Source of the DNA: Rhodocyclales bacterium
GTDB taxonomy: Bacteria; Pseudomonadota; Gammaproteobacteria; Burkholderiales; Rhodocyclaceae
Direction of reading: 5' to 3'
DNA length: 64,000 nucleotides
Assembly: GCA_026399475.1 (NCBI GenBank)
Contig: JAPLQY010000032.1
Span: 62,001 to 126,000, forward strand
Below, piece by piece: positions 52,228 to 61,211 of this stretch; position 1 is the first letter of the stretch, and each line of letters starts with the position of its first letter. The notes under the pieces are model-generated. The model did no database searches and had not been told where the DNA came from. It was given only the letters and a program-made list of their open reading frames with translations. The translations under genes were made by a program, and so were the position numbers.

Positions 52228-54246
52228 TCAGCTCGTCGCGGGCGGCGTCCAGGTCCAGGCGAAGCGGCCGGATTCGCCGCGAAACAGCCGCTGGCGCACC
52301 ACGCGCGTGTCGCGCAGCCGGTGCTTGATTTCGCCGACTTCCGCGCCGCCGAATACCGCCGCATCGGGCGGGATCGCCATGGTCTGCACCGCGACATCAC
52401 CGGTCACCTGGGCTACTTCGCAGCGAATATCGACGCCGGCTGCCGCCCTTTGCGAGTTCAGGGCTTCCAGTTGCCCGTCATGTTCGGAAAGGTTCGCATT
52501 GAGCGCGTCCATTTCCTTCTGCAAGGTCTGGATCTGGAACAGCGGCCCGGCCAGCTTTTGCGTCGCCTGATGCCACTGCTCATCCTGGGCCGGCGTCAGC
52601 TTGAGGTCGCCGGCACGAATGCGCTGGTCGGCGGCGATGTACTTTCGGATATCCGCCGTTGCCATGCGCTCGTCGAGCAACGCCTGTTTGGCCGCGATGC
52701 GCCGCCTCAGTTTGTCGATCTCCTTGCCCGATTCACTCCGCCGCTTGTCGAGCACGGCAAAGTCGGGAACGCAGACCGTCAGCAGCGTTTCGCCTTCCCG
52801 GTGCGCCCCGGCACGCTTGATGCGGATGCGCCGCGCCGCGATGGTGCAGCCGATCGCCTCATCGATTTCGACGTCTTCGGCCACGATGTCGCAGGCGACC
52901 GCGCGGACCAGCCTGACCTTTCCTGCGATCACAATGGTGCTTTCGGCATACTTTGCCTGCACCTCGCCTTCGCGCGCTTCGAGCACGGCACGCGAAGCAC
53001 GGCCGTCGATCTGGATCAGGCCCCCCGTGTTCCTTACCGCGCCGCCGGCGAGGTTGGCGTGGAGGCGAACGTGCCCGCCACTCGACACGATCTGGCCAAA
53101 CACGTCGGCATGAAAGATCATGTGCTTGCCCTCCACCACCCGGCGCTCCTGCACTTCGCCGTGCTCTTCGTAGTGCTCTCCGGCCAGCGTCAGGTTGCCG
53201 GTGGTGCGCAGGCTGACCCCCTCGCGATTGACGATCTTTTCCGTGATCGATATCTGATGCGATTTGGTATCGATGTTGAGGAAGCCATCGCGCGCGGCGA
53301 CCAGGAATTCGCCCTTGGCGGTGCGTTCGACCCGGGTGCCCGTACCGGCCAGCTCTTCGAGTTCGAAGTCGCGCGGCAGGGCGGCTTCCAGCACCGTGCC
53401 GTCGGTGTCCAGGCCCGGCACGCCAAGGTGTCTGGGCTGTTTTTTGAGCAGGCAGGTTCCGGCCGATACCTGCGGGAAATGGTTCTTGAAATGACTCAGA
53501 TCGACCTTGCCGTTTGGCAGGATGGACGGTGAATCATCACGATGCAGGGCTTCGGTCTGTTCCTGTACCGTCGCATCGCTGCCGGGCGTGGGGTCTATGC
53601 GTCGCGCGATATCCACGCGTTCGTCGCGCCCCGAAGCGATGGCGGCGCGCACGGCGGCGATGTCGATGCCGCTGCGAATACCCCGGGCCCACATGGCGGC
53701 GACAAATTCGTCGACATTCAGTGACGTCGGCTCGTAGCGAACTTGTTTGTCATAGCCGGTCAGTACCGGCAGGCCGTCCGCATCCACCTCGCCGAATATG
53801 GGTACTTCAACGATGCGCTCGAAGCGGACCGGCGAAAAAACATACTCGATGCGGGCACCGTTGTCCGCGGGCTTGGCCGCCTTGTACAACTCGCGGCGCT
53901 CCGATGCAAAGTCGGCAATGCTGTCAGCGATGCGAATCCTGGCTTCGCCTGCCCCGGCAGGCGACAAAGGTGCTGCTGTGGGTGGATAGAGCAGGCGTGA
54001 CAAGGCGGCATAGTCAAGACCGACGAAGCAGGCCCCTGCGGCGAAAACACGATCCACAAAGCGCTGTATCTGCGCGGGACTTTCAAGCATGGCGGGGTCC
54101 AGCAGCACTCCGTCCGCGCCGCAGGCAATAAAGTCCGGCAGCGGGATCCCGCCCGCGGCCACGTCGGCGACAGTCCCGCTCGTCGGCCTGGTCACTGCGG
54201 TGGGCGGGGTTGCCGACAGCGCCGGATGGTGATCGTTCTGCGCCAT
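52228..54246 (-). CDS. FapA-family (DUF342) protein
   Basis: The 672-residue protein has a central beta-solenoid typical of DUF342/FapA (repeated hydrophobic steps through VEGKHMIFHADVFGQIVSSGG and AVACDIVAEDVEIDEAIGC) and a coiled-coil after it (ESGKEIDKLRRRIAAKQALLDE; QTLQKEMDALNANLSEHDGQ). Its N-terminal region is long and Ala/Pro-rich. Members are found with flagellar, chemotaxis or polysaccharide genes, but no specific function is set. It is divergent from psrA. Confidence 0.85.
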   Translation of the reverse strand: MAQNDHHPALSATPPTAVTRPTSGTVADVAAGGIPLPDFIACGADGVLLDPAMLESPAQIQRFVDRVFAAGACFVGLDYAALSRLLYPPTAAPLSPAGAGEARIRIADSIADFASERRELYKAAKPADNGARIEYVFSPVRFERIVEVPIFGEVDADGLPVLTGYDKQVRYEPTSLNVDEFVAAMWARGIRSGIDIAAVRAAIASGRDERVDIARRIDPTPGSDATVQEQTEALHRDDSPSILPNGKVDLSHFKNHFPQVSAGTCLLKKQPRHLGVPGLDTDGTVLEAALPRDFELEELAGTGTRVERTAKGEFLVAARDGFLNIDTKSHQISITEKIVNREGVSLRTTGNLTLAGEHYEEHGEVQERRVVEGKHMIFHADVFGQIVSSGGHVRLHANLAGGAVRNTGGLIQIDGRASRAVLEAREGEVQAKYAESTIVIAGKVRLVRAVACDIVAEDVEIDEAIGCTIAARRIRIKRAGAHREGETLLTVCVPDFAVLDKRRSESGKEIDKLRRRIAAKQALLDERMATADIRKYIAADQRIRAGDLKLTPAQDEQWHQATQKLAGPLFQIQTLQKEMDALNANLSEHDGQLEALNSQRAAAGVDIRCEVAQVTGDVAVQTMAIPPDAAVFGGAEVGEIKHRLRDTRVVRQRLFRGESGRFAWTWTPPATS

Positions 54247-54358
54247 CTAATCGTTTCCAAGGGTGGCAATTCAGGCGGTACTGCGCCGAGTATCCTTGAC
54301 CTCCCCTGCCCGGTCAATGCCAATGCTCGTTGGCCCGAGCGCACTAACCTGAAGGGGA

Positions 54359-54387
54359 TTGACATCCGGCGCGCCAATGAGCAAACT
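54359..54387 (+). promoter_or_regulatory. Candidate sigma-70 promoter of psrA
   Basis: A perfect -35 TTGACA (54359-54364) is followed after 17 bp by a weak -10-like CAAACT (54382-54387). The -10 and the start site would run into the PsrA boxes, a layout that fits autorepression. Confidence 0.5.
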
Positions 54388-54388
54388 T

Positions 54389-54415
54389 CAAACGATCGTT
54401 TCAAACCATTGTTTG
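54389..54415. promoter_or_regulatory. Two adjoining PsrA-type operators
   Basis: CAAAC-GATC-GTTTC (54389-54402) and CAAAC-CATT-GTTTG (54402-54415) share one base and both fit the PsrA consensus S-AAAC-N2to4-GTTT-S. They lie 15 bp before the psrA start codon, so PsrA bound here should block its own transcription and that of the fad genes. Confidence 0.72.
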
Positions 54416-54429
54416 CCGAAGGCCTGCCC

Positions 54430-55101
54430 ATGGAACCCGATACCCGCTCCCGCATCCTCGATGCCGCCGAAAACCTGCTGGTGCAGCATGGTCTGGATGG
54501 CACCACCTTGCGCATGATCACCACCGAAGCGCATGCCAACCTCGCTGCAGTGAACTACCACTTCGGCTCCAAGGAGGCGCTGATCGAGGCGGTATTCCGC
54601 CGCCGCCTGACCTGGCTCAACGAGCAGCGCATCGCCGCATTGGATGCCTTCGAGGCCGAGGCCAAAGGCGCGCCGCTGAAGCCGCGACAGATAGTCGAGT
54701 CCTTCTTCGGCGTGGCGATTCGCATGGCGGCCGACAAGAACGGCGGCCAGACCTTCATGCGCCTGCTGGGCCGCACCTATACCGAGCCGACCGACTTTGT
54801 CCGCACGTTTCTGGCCGAGGAGTACGCCGAGGTGATTGCCCGCTTCAAGGCGGCTTTCTTCAAGGCCCTGCCCGATGTGCCCCAGGAGGAATTCCTGTGG
54901 CGCTTTCATTTCATGATGGGCGCCCTGTCCTACGCCATTTCCGGCGCTGACGCGCTGCGCCTTCTCGGACCGGTTGATGATAGCGATCCGGAAGCGCTCT
55001 ACACCCGCCTGATGAGTTTTCTTATCGGCGGCTTGCGTGCGCCCCTGCCCGAAATCCATTCCCAGCCAGTCAGGAAGCCGCGCACCAAGCGTGCGGCCTG
55101 A
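54430..55101 (+). CDS. psrA: TetR-family regulator of fatty acid degradation, PsrA-like
   Basis: The 223-residue protein has an N-terminal TetR helix-turn-helix (SRILDAAENLLVQHGLDGTT; LRMITTEAHANLAAVNYHFGSK), the motif set of PsrA of Pseudomonas, and a C-terminal acyl-ligand domain (FMRLLGRTYTEP; FHFMMGALSYAISGADALRL). In Pseudomonas PsrA senses long-chain acyl compounds and represses beta-oxidation genes. The ATG at 54430 is chosen; the open frame runs further up through the operators, but that is not a plausible start. fadE follows 26 bp downstream. Confidence 0.87.
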   Translation: MEPDTRSRILDAAENLLVQHGLDGTTLRMITTEAHANLAAVNYHFGSKEALIEAVFRRRLTWLNEQRIAALDAFEAEAKGAPLKPRQIVESFFGVAIRMAADKNGGQTFMRLLGRTYTEPTDFVRTFLAEEYAEVIARFKAAFFKALPDVPQEEFLWRFHFMMGALSYAISGADALRLLGPVDDSDPEALYTRLMSFLIGGLRAPLPEIHSQPVRKPRTKRAA

Positions 55102-55127
55102 CGAGAATTCAGTAGAAGGAGATTGCC

Positions 55128-57467
55128 ATGACCTGGTTTCTGATTCTGATTGCCGCGACAGCTGCCGTGATGCTGCTGCCACCCCTGCGCCGCAGCCTGC
55201 TGACGGCGTCGATCTTCGCCGCTTACAAGAAGCTGCTGCCCGCCATGTCGCAAACCGAGAAGGAAGCCCTGGACGCCGGTACCGTCTGGTGGGAGGGCGA
55301 GCTGTTCTCCGGTCGGCCGAACTGGCAGAAACTGCTCGACTATCCGCAACCGAAACTGTCGGCGGTCGAGCAAGCCTTTCTCGACAAGGAATGCGAAGTC
55401 CTCTGCGCGATGGTCAGCGACTGGGACACCACCCAGGTGCACCATGATCTGGCGCCGGACGCCTGGGCTTACGTCAAGGAAAAGGGCTTCCTCGGCATGA
55501 TCATCCCGAAGCGCTACGGCGGCCTCGAATTCTCCGCCTATGCCCACTCGGCGGTGGTGCAGAAGCTGTCCACACGCTGCTCGGCGGCGGCGGTATCGGT
55601 CATGGTGCCAAACTCGCTCGGCCCGGCGGAACTGCTGCTGCATTACGGCACCGAGGAACAGAAGAACCATTACCTGCCGCGTCTGGCAAAGGGGCTGGAA
55701 ATTCCTGCCTTCGCCCTGACCAACCCGCATGCCGGCTCGGACGCCGCCTCGATCCCCGACCTCGGCATCGTCTGCAAGGGCATGTGGCAGGGCCGGGAAG
55801 TGATCGGCATGCGCGTCACCTGGGACAAGCGCTACATCACGCTGGGCCCGATCTGCACCATCCTCGGCCTGGCCTTCCGCCTGCACGATCCCGAGCATCT
55901 GCTTGGCGACGGCGGTGACAAAAATGCGGACCTCGGCATCACCTGCGCGCTGGTGCCGACCGATCATCCCGGCGTCAATATCGGCCGCCGCCACTTCCCG
56001 CTCAATGCCGTGTTCCAGAACGGGCCGAATTCGGGCACGGACGTCTTCATGCCGCTGGACTGGATCATCGGCGGCCCGGCGATGGCCGGCCAGGGCTGGC
56101 GCATGCTGATGGAATGCCTGGCGGCGGGCCGTTCGATCTCGCTGCCCTCGTCCAACACCGGCATGGCCAAGCTGGCGGTGCGCGCCACCGGCGGCTACGC
56201 CCGCGTGCGAGCGCAGTTCAAGACCGCCATCGGCAAGTTCGAAGGCATCGAGGAGCCGCTGGCGCGCATGGGCGGCAACACCTACATGATGGACGCGGCG
56301 CGCACCATGACCGCCGGCGCCATCGACCTCGGCGAGAAGCCCTCCGTGGTCTCGGCCATCGTCAAGTACCACGTCACCGAGCGCACGCGCCAGGTGGTCA
56401 ATGACGCGATGGACATCCTCGGCGGCAAGGGCATCTGCCTCGGCCCGAACAATTTCATGGGTCGCGCCTACCAGCAGATTCCCGTCGCCATCACGGTCGA
56501 AGGCGCCAACATCCTGACCCGCAGCCTGATCATATTCGGCCAGGGCGCGATTCGCTGCCATCCGTATGTGCTGAAGGAAATGGAGGCCGCTCGAGAGACC
56601 GATGCCGCCAAGGCGCTGCGCGATTTCGACAAGGCGCTGGCGAGCCATCTGTGGTTCATCTGGAGTCGCGGCTTCCGCGCCTGGAGCATGGGCCTGACGG
56701 GATCGCACTTCGGCCCTGCGCCGGTGGATGTGGCGCCGGAAACCCGTCGCTACTACCAGCAGCTCACGCGCTTTTCTGCGGCCTTCGCCTTCATCGCCGA
56801 CGTGTCCATGTTCGTCATGGGCGGCGACCTCAAGCGCAAGGAAAAACTCTCGGCGCGGCTGGGCGACATCCTGTCCCTGATGTATCTGTGTTCCGCCACC
56901 CTCAAGCGCTATGAGGACGAGGGCCGTCAGGCCGCCGATGCGTCCCTGATGCACTGGGCGATCTGGGACGCCATGTTCAGGATGCAGAACGCCTTCGAAG
57001 GCGTCATCTCGAACTACCCGAACCGTTTCATCGCCGCACTGCTGCACTGGTACATCTTCCCCCTCGGTCGGCCCTACGAGGTGCCCTCCGACAAGCTCGG
57101 CCACGAAGTGGCGCAGACGCTGATCGAACCTTCCGCCACGCGCGACCGGCTGACGGCGGGCATGTATGTGCCGGAGGACGAGGACGACGCGGTCGGCGTG
57201 ATTGAACTGGCGCTGGAGGCGACGATTGCCACCGAACCGATCGAGGCCAAACTGCGAGCCGCCGCAAAGGCCGGGAAGATAGGCGCAGGCGATACGGCGA
57301 CCATGCTGCGTCATGCACAGGAAGCCGGAATCCTGTCGGCTGAGGAAGTCGCCCTGGTTCAGCGTCGCAATCATCTGCGCGACAAGGCCATCGCGGTCGA
57401 CGATTTCCCGCAGGATTTCGCCGCAGAACAGGCCGGAACACCGCAAACCCTGCGTCGGGCGGCGTGA
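55128..57467 (+). CDS. fadE: Acyl-CoA dehydrogenase FadE
   Basis: The 779-residue enzyme has a membrane-binding N-terminal segment (MTWFLILIAATAAVMLLPPL) and the FadE-type acyl-CoA dehydrogenase core (FALTNPHAGSDAASIPD; GGKGICLGPNNFMGRAYQQIP), then the DUF1974 C-terminal region found only in FadE. It is the first enzyme of beta-oxidation. A GAAGGAG ribosome-binding site precedes the ATG. Its stop overlaps the thiolase gene by 4 bp (GTGA). Confidence 0.95.
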   Translation: MTWFLILIAATAAVMLLPPLRRSLLTASIFAAYKKLLPAMSQTEKEALDAGTVWWEGELFSGRPNWQKLLDYPQPKLSAVEQAFLDKECEVLCAMVSDWDTTQVHHDLAPDAWAYVKEKGFLGMIIPKRYGGLEFSAYAHSAVVQKLSTRCSAAAVSVMVPNSLGPAELLLHYGTEEQKNHYLPRLAKGLEIPAFALTNPHAGSDAASIPDLGIVCKGMWQGREVIGMRVTWDKRYITLGPICTILGLAFRLHDPEHLLGDGGDKNADLGITCALVPTDHPGVNIGRRHFPLNAVFQNGPNSGTDVFMPLDWIIGGPAMAGQGWRMLMECLAAGRSISLPSSNTGMAKLAVRATGGYARVRAQFKTAIGKFEGIEEPLARMGGNTYMMDAARTMTAGAIDLGEKPSVVSAIVKYHVTERTRQVVNDAMDILGGKGICLGPNNFMGRAYQQIPVAITVEGANILTRSLIIFGQGAIRCHPYVLKEMEAARETDAAKALRDFDKALASHLWFIWSRGFRAWSMGLTGSHFGPAPVDVAPETRRYYQQLTRFSAAFAFIADVSMFVMGGDLKRKEKLSARLGDILSLMYLCSATLKRYEDEGRQAADASLMHWAIWDAMFRMQNAFEGVISNYPNRFIAALLHWYIFPLGRPYEVPSDKLGHEVAQTLIEPSATRDRLTAGMYVPEDEDDAVGVIELALEATIATEPIEAKLRAAAKAGKIGAGDTATMLRHAQEAGILSAEEVALVQRRNHLRDKAIAVDDFPQDFAAEQAGTPQTLRRAA

Positions 57468-58759
57468 GCATGAGCAAGTTCGAACCCGTCTATATCGTCG
57501 ATGGCGCCCGCTCGCCCTTCCTCAAGTCGCGCAACGTGCCCGGACCGTTCTCGGCCTCCGACCTCGCCACCATCTCCGGCCGTGCCCTGCTGGCACGCCA
57601 GCCCTTCGCGCCGGATCAGCTCGACGAGGTCATCGTCGGTTGCGCCGGTCCCAGCGTCGACGAGGTGAACATCGGCCGCGTCATCAGTCTGCGCCTCGGT
57701 TGCGGCAACAGGGTGCCGGGCTGGACGGTTATGCGCAACTGCGCCTCCGGCATGCAGGCCATCGATTCGGCCATCGCCAATATCCAGAACGGCCGCTCGC
57801 AACTCGTGATGGCCGGCGGCGTCGACGCCCTGTCGCGCACACCGCTGCTCTACTCGGACAAGATGGTGATGTGGTTTTCGCTGATGGCACAGGCGCGCTC
57901 GCTCGGCGCCAAACTGGGCATGTTCGCCAGGCTACGCCCGGCGATGCTGCTGACCCCCGTGATCGGCATCGTCAAGGGATTGACCGACCCGGTGGTGAAC
58001 CTGATGATGGGCCAGACCGCCGAGAACCTCGCGTGGAAGTTCGGCATTTCGCGCCAGCAGATGGATGCCTTCTCGGTCGACAGCCACCTGAAGGTGTCGG
58101 CCGCGCAAAAGGCCGGCCGCTTCGACGAAATCGTGCCGCTGATCGATGGCAACGGCAAGGTCTATGCAGAGGACGACGGTGTGCGCCACGACTCCAACCT
58201 CGCCGGACTGGCCAAGCTCAAGCCCTTTTTCGATCGCAGCTACGGCAAGATCACGCCAGGCAACAGCTCGCAGATCACCGACGGCGCGGCCTGGCTGCTT
58301 CTGGCCTCGGCGGAAGCCGTGGAGAAATACAAGCTCACACCGATCGGCAAAATCACCGACACGCAATGGGCCGGCCTCGATCCGGCGCAGATGGGCCTCG
58401 GCCCGGTGCATGCGGCGACGCCCATCCTGCAGCGTCACGGCCTCGGCCTCAACGACCTCGACGCCTGGGAAATCAACGAGGCCTTCGCCGCCCAGGTCAT
58501 GGGCTGCATCAAGGCCTGGGAAGACCCAGCCTGGTGTAAGCAAGAGCTCGGCCTCGATGCTCCGCTGGGCACCCTGGACCCGGCAAAGCTCAACATCGAC
58601 GGTGGCGCCATCGCGCTGGGCCATCCGGTCGGCGCCTCGGGTGCGCGCATCGTGCTGCACCTGCTGCACATCCTGCGGCGCGAGAACAAGCAGCGCGGCA
58701 TCGCCAGCATCTGCATCGGCGGCGGGCAGGGCGGGGCAGTGCTGGTGGAGGCAATATAG
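57464..58759 (+). CDS. Acetyl-CoA C-acyltransferase (beta-oxidation thiolase)
   Basis: The 431-residue thiolase has the nucleophilic Cys93 in VMRNCASGMQAID, the histidine in GHPVGASGAR, and the second cysteine in SICIGGGQGGAV. Length and order fit FadI-type enzymes, which are longer than FadA (about 390). It cleaves 3-ketoacyl-CoA to acetyl-CoA. It starts with GTG in the overlap; ATG six bases later is also possible. Confidence 0.92.
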   Translation: MSMSKFEPVYIVDGARSPFLKSRNVPGPFSASDLATISGRALLARQPFAPDQLDEVIVGCAGPSVDEVNIGRVISLRLGCGNRVPGWTVMRNCASGMQAIDSAIANIQNGRSQLVMAGGVDALSRTPLLYSDKMVMWFSLMAQARSLGAKLGMFARLRPAMLLTPVIGIVKGLTDPVVNLMMGQTAENLAWKFGISRQQMDAFSVDSHLKVSAAQKAGRFDEIVPLIDGNGKVYAEDDGVRHDSNLAGLAKLKPFFDRSYGKITPGNSSQITDGAAWLLLASAEAVEKYKLTPIGKITDTQWAGLDPAQMGLGPVHAATPILQRHGLGLNDLDAWEINEAFAAQVMGCIKAWEDPAWCKQELGLDAPLGTLDPAKLNIDGGAIALGHPVGASGARIVLHLLHILRRENKQRGIASICIGGGQGGAVLVEAI

Positions 58760-58772
58760 ACCAACTCCCCGG

Positions 58773-58793
58773 CCCCCTTCCCGTGGAAGGGGG
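58773..58793. repeat. Intergenic hairpin between thiolase and FadB-like gene
   Basis: CCCCCTTCC-CGT-GGAAGGGGG is a perfect 9-bp stem. It resembles the hairpins at 31692 and in the two-copy intergenic element. It may stabilise or attenuate the operon mRNA. Confidence 0.55.
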
Positions 58794-58837
58794 TGACTAC
58801 GGTTCAGCCGGCAAGCCGGCTTCAAGAAAGCTGACGG

Positions 58838-58868
58838 TCGTCTCCTTGGGGCGGCCCTGCGGAGACGA
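58838..58868 (+). promoter_or_regulatory. Hairpin covering the ribosome-binding site of the FadB-like gene
   Basis: TCGTCTCC (58838-58845) and GGAGACGA (58861-58868) are exact complements around a 15-nt loop. The GGAG at 58861 is the ribosome-binding site of the gene starting at 58872, so the folded mRNA would hide it. Confidence 0.6.
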
Positions 58869-58871
58869 CAA

Positions 58872-60803
58872 ATGAGCTACAAGCACTGGAAACTCGAACG
58901 CGAAGCCGATGGCGTGGCCTGGGCCATCCTCGACACGGCGGACTCCTCGACCAACACGCTGGGCGCGGCGGTGATGGACGAACTCAACCTGATCCTCGAC
59001 GAATGCGAGAAGAACCCGCCCAAGGGACTGATCTTCAAGTCAGCCAAGGAGGTCGGCTTCATCGCCGGCGCCAATATCGAGGAATTCACCTCGGCCGATA
59101 CGCCGGAGAAGGCGCGCGTCATCATCCAGCGCGGTTGGGATGCCTACAACCGTCTGGCGGCAGTCAGCTACCCGACGCTGGCGCTGGTGCGCGGCCACTG
59201 CATGGGCGGCGGCACCGAGCTGGCGCTGGCCTGCCGCTACCGCATCGCGGTGGATGAACCGGGCACCAGGTTCGCGCTTCCGGAAGTCATGCTCGGCATC
59301 GTCCCCGGCTGGGGCGGCATGCTGCGCCTGCCGCAAATAGTTGGCCCGGCGGCGGCGCTGGACATGATGCTGACCGGCAAGAACATCGACGCCAAACGCG
59401 CCAGGAAAATGGGCCTCGCTGACGAATGCGTGCCGCCGCGCGTCATGGAAAACGCCGCGCGCATGCGGGTGCTTTCCGGCAAGCCGCCGCGCCAGTCGCT
59501 GCTGCCTTTCATGCAGAAGCTGATGAACGGGCCGCTCAAGGGCGTGGTGGCGAACGGCGCCAGGAAGCAGGTGGCAAAGCGTGCGCGCCAGGAGCACTAT
59601 CCGGCGCCCTACGCCATCATCGACCAGTGGCAGAACTACGACGGCAATACGCTCGCCGTTCCGGCCAGCGAACCGACCTCGCTAGCCGCGCTGGTCAAAC
59701 ATTCGACCACGCGCAACCTGATCCGCGTCTTCTTTTTGCAGGACCGGCTCAAGGGCTTCTGCAAGGACGCCAAGGACTTTGCGCCGCGCCACGTGCATGT
59801 GGTCGGCGCCGGCGTCATGGGCGGCGACATCGCCGCCTGGTGCGTGCTGCGTGGCATGACGGTGACGCTGCAGGACCAGTCCGTGGAACGCATCGCGCCG
59901 GCCGTCGGCCGCGCCGCGAAGTTTTTCGAGAAGAAGCTGCGCGACAAGAAGCTCGCGCGCTTCGCGCTCGACCGCCTGATTGCCGACCCCAGGGGCGACG
60001 GCGTGCGCCAGGCCGATGTCGTCATCGAGGCGATCTTCGAGAATCTCGAAGCCAAGCAGGCGCTGTTCGCCGACCTCGAGGCGCGGGCCAGGCCCGATGC
60101 GCTTCTCGCATCCAACACCTCCTCGCTGAAGCTGTCCGACATCGCGGCGAAGTTCAGGGATCCCTCGCGCCTGGTCGGCATCCACTTTTTCAACCCGGTA
60201 ATGATGATGCCGCTGGTCGAGGTGGTGGCCGGTGCCGTCACGGCGCCGGATGCGGCGCAGAAGGCCGCGGCTTTTGTGCGCCGGGTCGACAAGCTGCCGC
60301 TGCCGGTGAAGGACGCGCCGGGCTTCCTGGTCAATGCCGTGCTGGCGCCCTACATGAACGAGGCGATGCAGTGTGTGGACGAGGGCATCGCCCCCGAAAC
60401 CATCGACGCGGCCATGGTCGCCTTCGGCATGCCCATGGGGCCAATCGAACTGGCCGATACGGTCGGCCTCGACGTCGCCGTGGCGGCGGGCCGGCAACTG
60501 GTGGGCGAGGCCGATCCGCCGAGGAAGCTGGTGGAACTGGTCAGTGCCGGTCACCTCGGCAAGAAATCCGGACGCGGCTTCTACCATTGGCTGGATGGCA
60601 AGGCGCAGAAGACAGCCGGTGCCTCCGTTCCGGCGGACCTGGCTCAGCGCCTGCTCAAGCCCCTGCTCGCCGCCACGCAGCGTCTGGTCCGTGACGGCGT
60701 GGTGGCTGATGCTGAACTGGCCGACGCCGGCGTGATCTTCGGCACCGGCTTTGCACCGTATACTGGCGGTCCGATGAATTATTCGAACAGCGGAGAAAAT
60801 TGA
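58872..60803 (+). CDS. FadB-type multifunctional enoyl-CoA hydratase / 3-hydroxyacyl-CoA dehydrogenase
   Basis: The 643-residue protein joins an N-terminal crotonase domain with both catalytic acid positions kept (CMGGGTELALACRYR and FALPEVMLGIVPGWGG) to a dehydrogenase with the NAD fold HVVGAGVMGGDIAAW, a catalytic His in VGIHFFNPVMMMPL, and the closing dehydrogenase domain. It does the two middle steps of beta-oxidation. It is shorter than E. coli FadB (about 730). It overlaps the thioesterase start by one base (TGATG). Confidence 0.93.
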   Translation: MSYKHWKLEREADGVAWAILDTADSSTNTLGAAVMDELNLILDECEKNPPKGLIFKSAKEVGFIAGANIEEFTSADTPEKARVIIQRGWDAYNRLAAVSYPTLALVRGHCMGGGTELALACRYRIAVDEPGTRFALPEVMLGIVPGWGGMLRLPQIVGPAAALDMMLTGKNIDAKRARKMGLADECVPPRVMENAARMRVLSGKPPRQSLLPFMQKLMNGPLKGVVANGARKQVAKRARQEHYPAPYAIIDQWQNYDGNTLAVPASEPTSLAALVKHSTTRNLIRVFFLQDRLKGFCKDAKDFAPRHVHVVGAGVMGGDIAAWCVLRGMTVTLQDQSVERIAPAVGRAAKFFEKKLRDKKLARFALDRLIADPRGDGVRQADVVIEAIFENLEAKQALFADLEARARPDALLASNTSSLKLSDIAAKFRDPSRLVGIHFFNPVMMMPLVEVVAGAVTAPDAAQKAAAFVRRVDKLPLPVKDAPGFLVNAVLAPYMNEAMQCVDEGIAPETIDAAMVAFGMPMGPIELADTVGLDVAVAAGRQLVGEADPPRKLVELVSAGHLGKKSGRGFYHWLDGKAQKTAGASVPADLAQRLLKPLLAATQRLVRDGVVADAELADAGVIFGTGFAPYTGGPMNYSNSGEN

Positions 60804-61204
60804 TGCCTCACCAGGGCGTACTCATGCCGGGCCGCGAGCCGGTACTGCGGGTGATGCCGATGCCGGCCGACATGAACGGCAACGGCGACATCTTCGGTGG
60901 CTGGGTCATGGCCCAATGCGACATCGCCGCGGCGATTCCGGCAATGCGCCTGGCGCGCGGGCGCATCGCCACGGTGGCGGTGAATTCCTTCCTGTTCAAG
61001 CAGCCGATCTCGGTCGGCGACATCGTCAGCTTCTACGCCGACGTGGTGAAGGTCGGCCGCACCTCGATCACCGTCGACGTCCAGGTCTATGCCGAGCGCA
61101 ATCCGACCAATCCGGTGGTGGTCAAGGTCACCGAGGCGCAATTCACCTATGTCGCCATCAGCGATGACGGCAGCAAGCGCGCGGTGCCTGCGCTGACGGG
61201 CTGA
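60803..61204 (+). CDS. Acyl-CoA thioesterase (YciA-like hotdog fold)
   Basis: The 133-residue protein has the YciA/hotdog pattern [20 protein letters not shown], with the conserved Asp, and the later [19 protein letters not shown] and [13 protein letters not shown] strands. It hydrolyses acyl-CoA and may prevent CoA depletion or product build-up during beta-oxidation. The ATG at 60803 overlaps the previous stop; a TTG just before is unlikely. Confidence 0.9.
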   Translation: MPHQGVLMPGREPVLRVMPMPADMNGNGDIFGGWVMAQCDIAAAIPAMRLARGRIATVAVNSFLFKQPISVGDIVSFYADVVKVGRTSITVDVQVYAERNPTNPVVVKVTEAQFTYVAISDDGSKRAVPALTG

Positions 61205-61211
61205 AATCCGC

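Noticed and set aside
54226..54429. N-terminal extension of psrA to 54226
   Set aside because: It would put the promoter and both operators inside the gene, and PsrA homologues begin near the ATG at 54430.
54999..57446. Open frame of 815 codons on the minus strand across fadE
   Set aside because: It is the antisense of a clear fadE gene in GC-rich DNA, where stop codons are rare in one reverse frame. It has no family pattern and no plausible ribosome-binding site.
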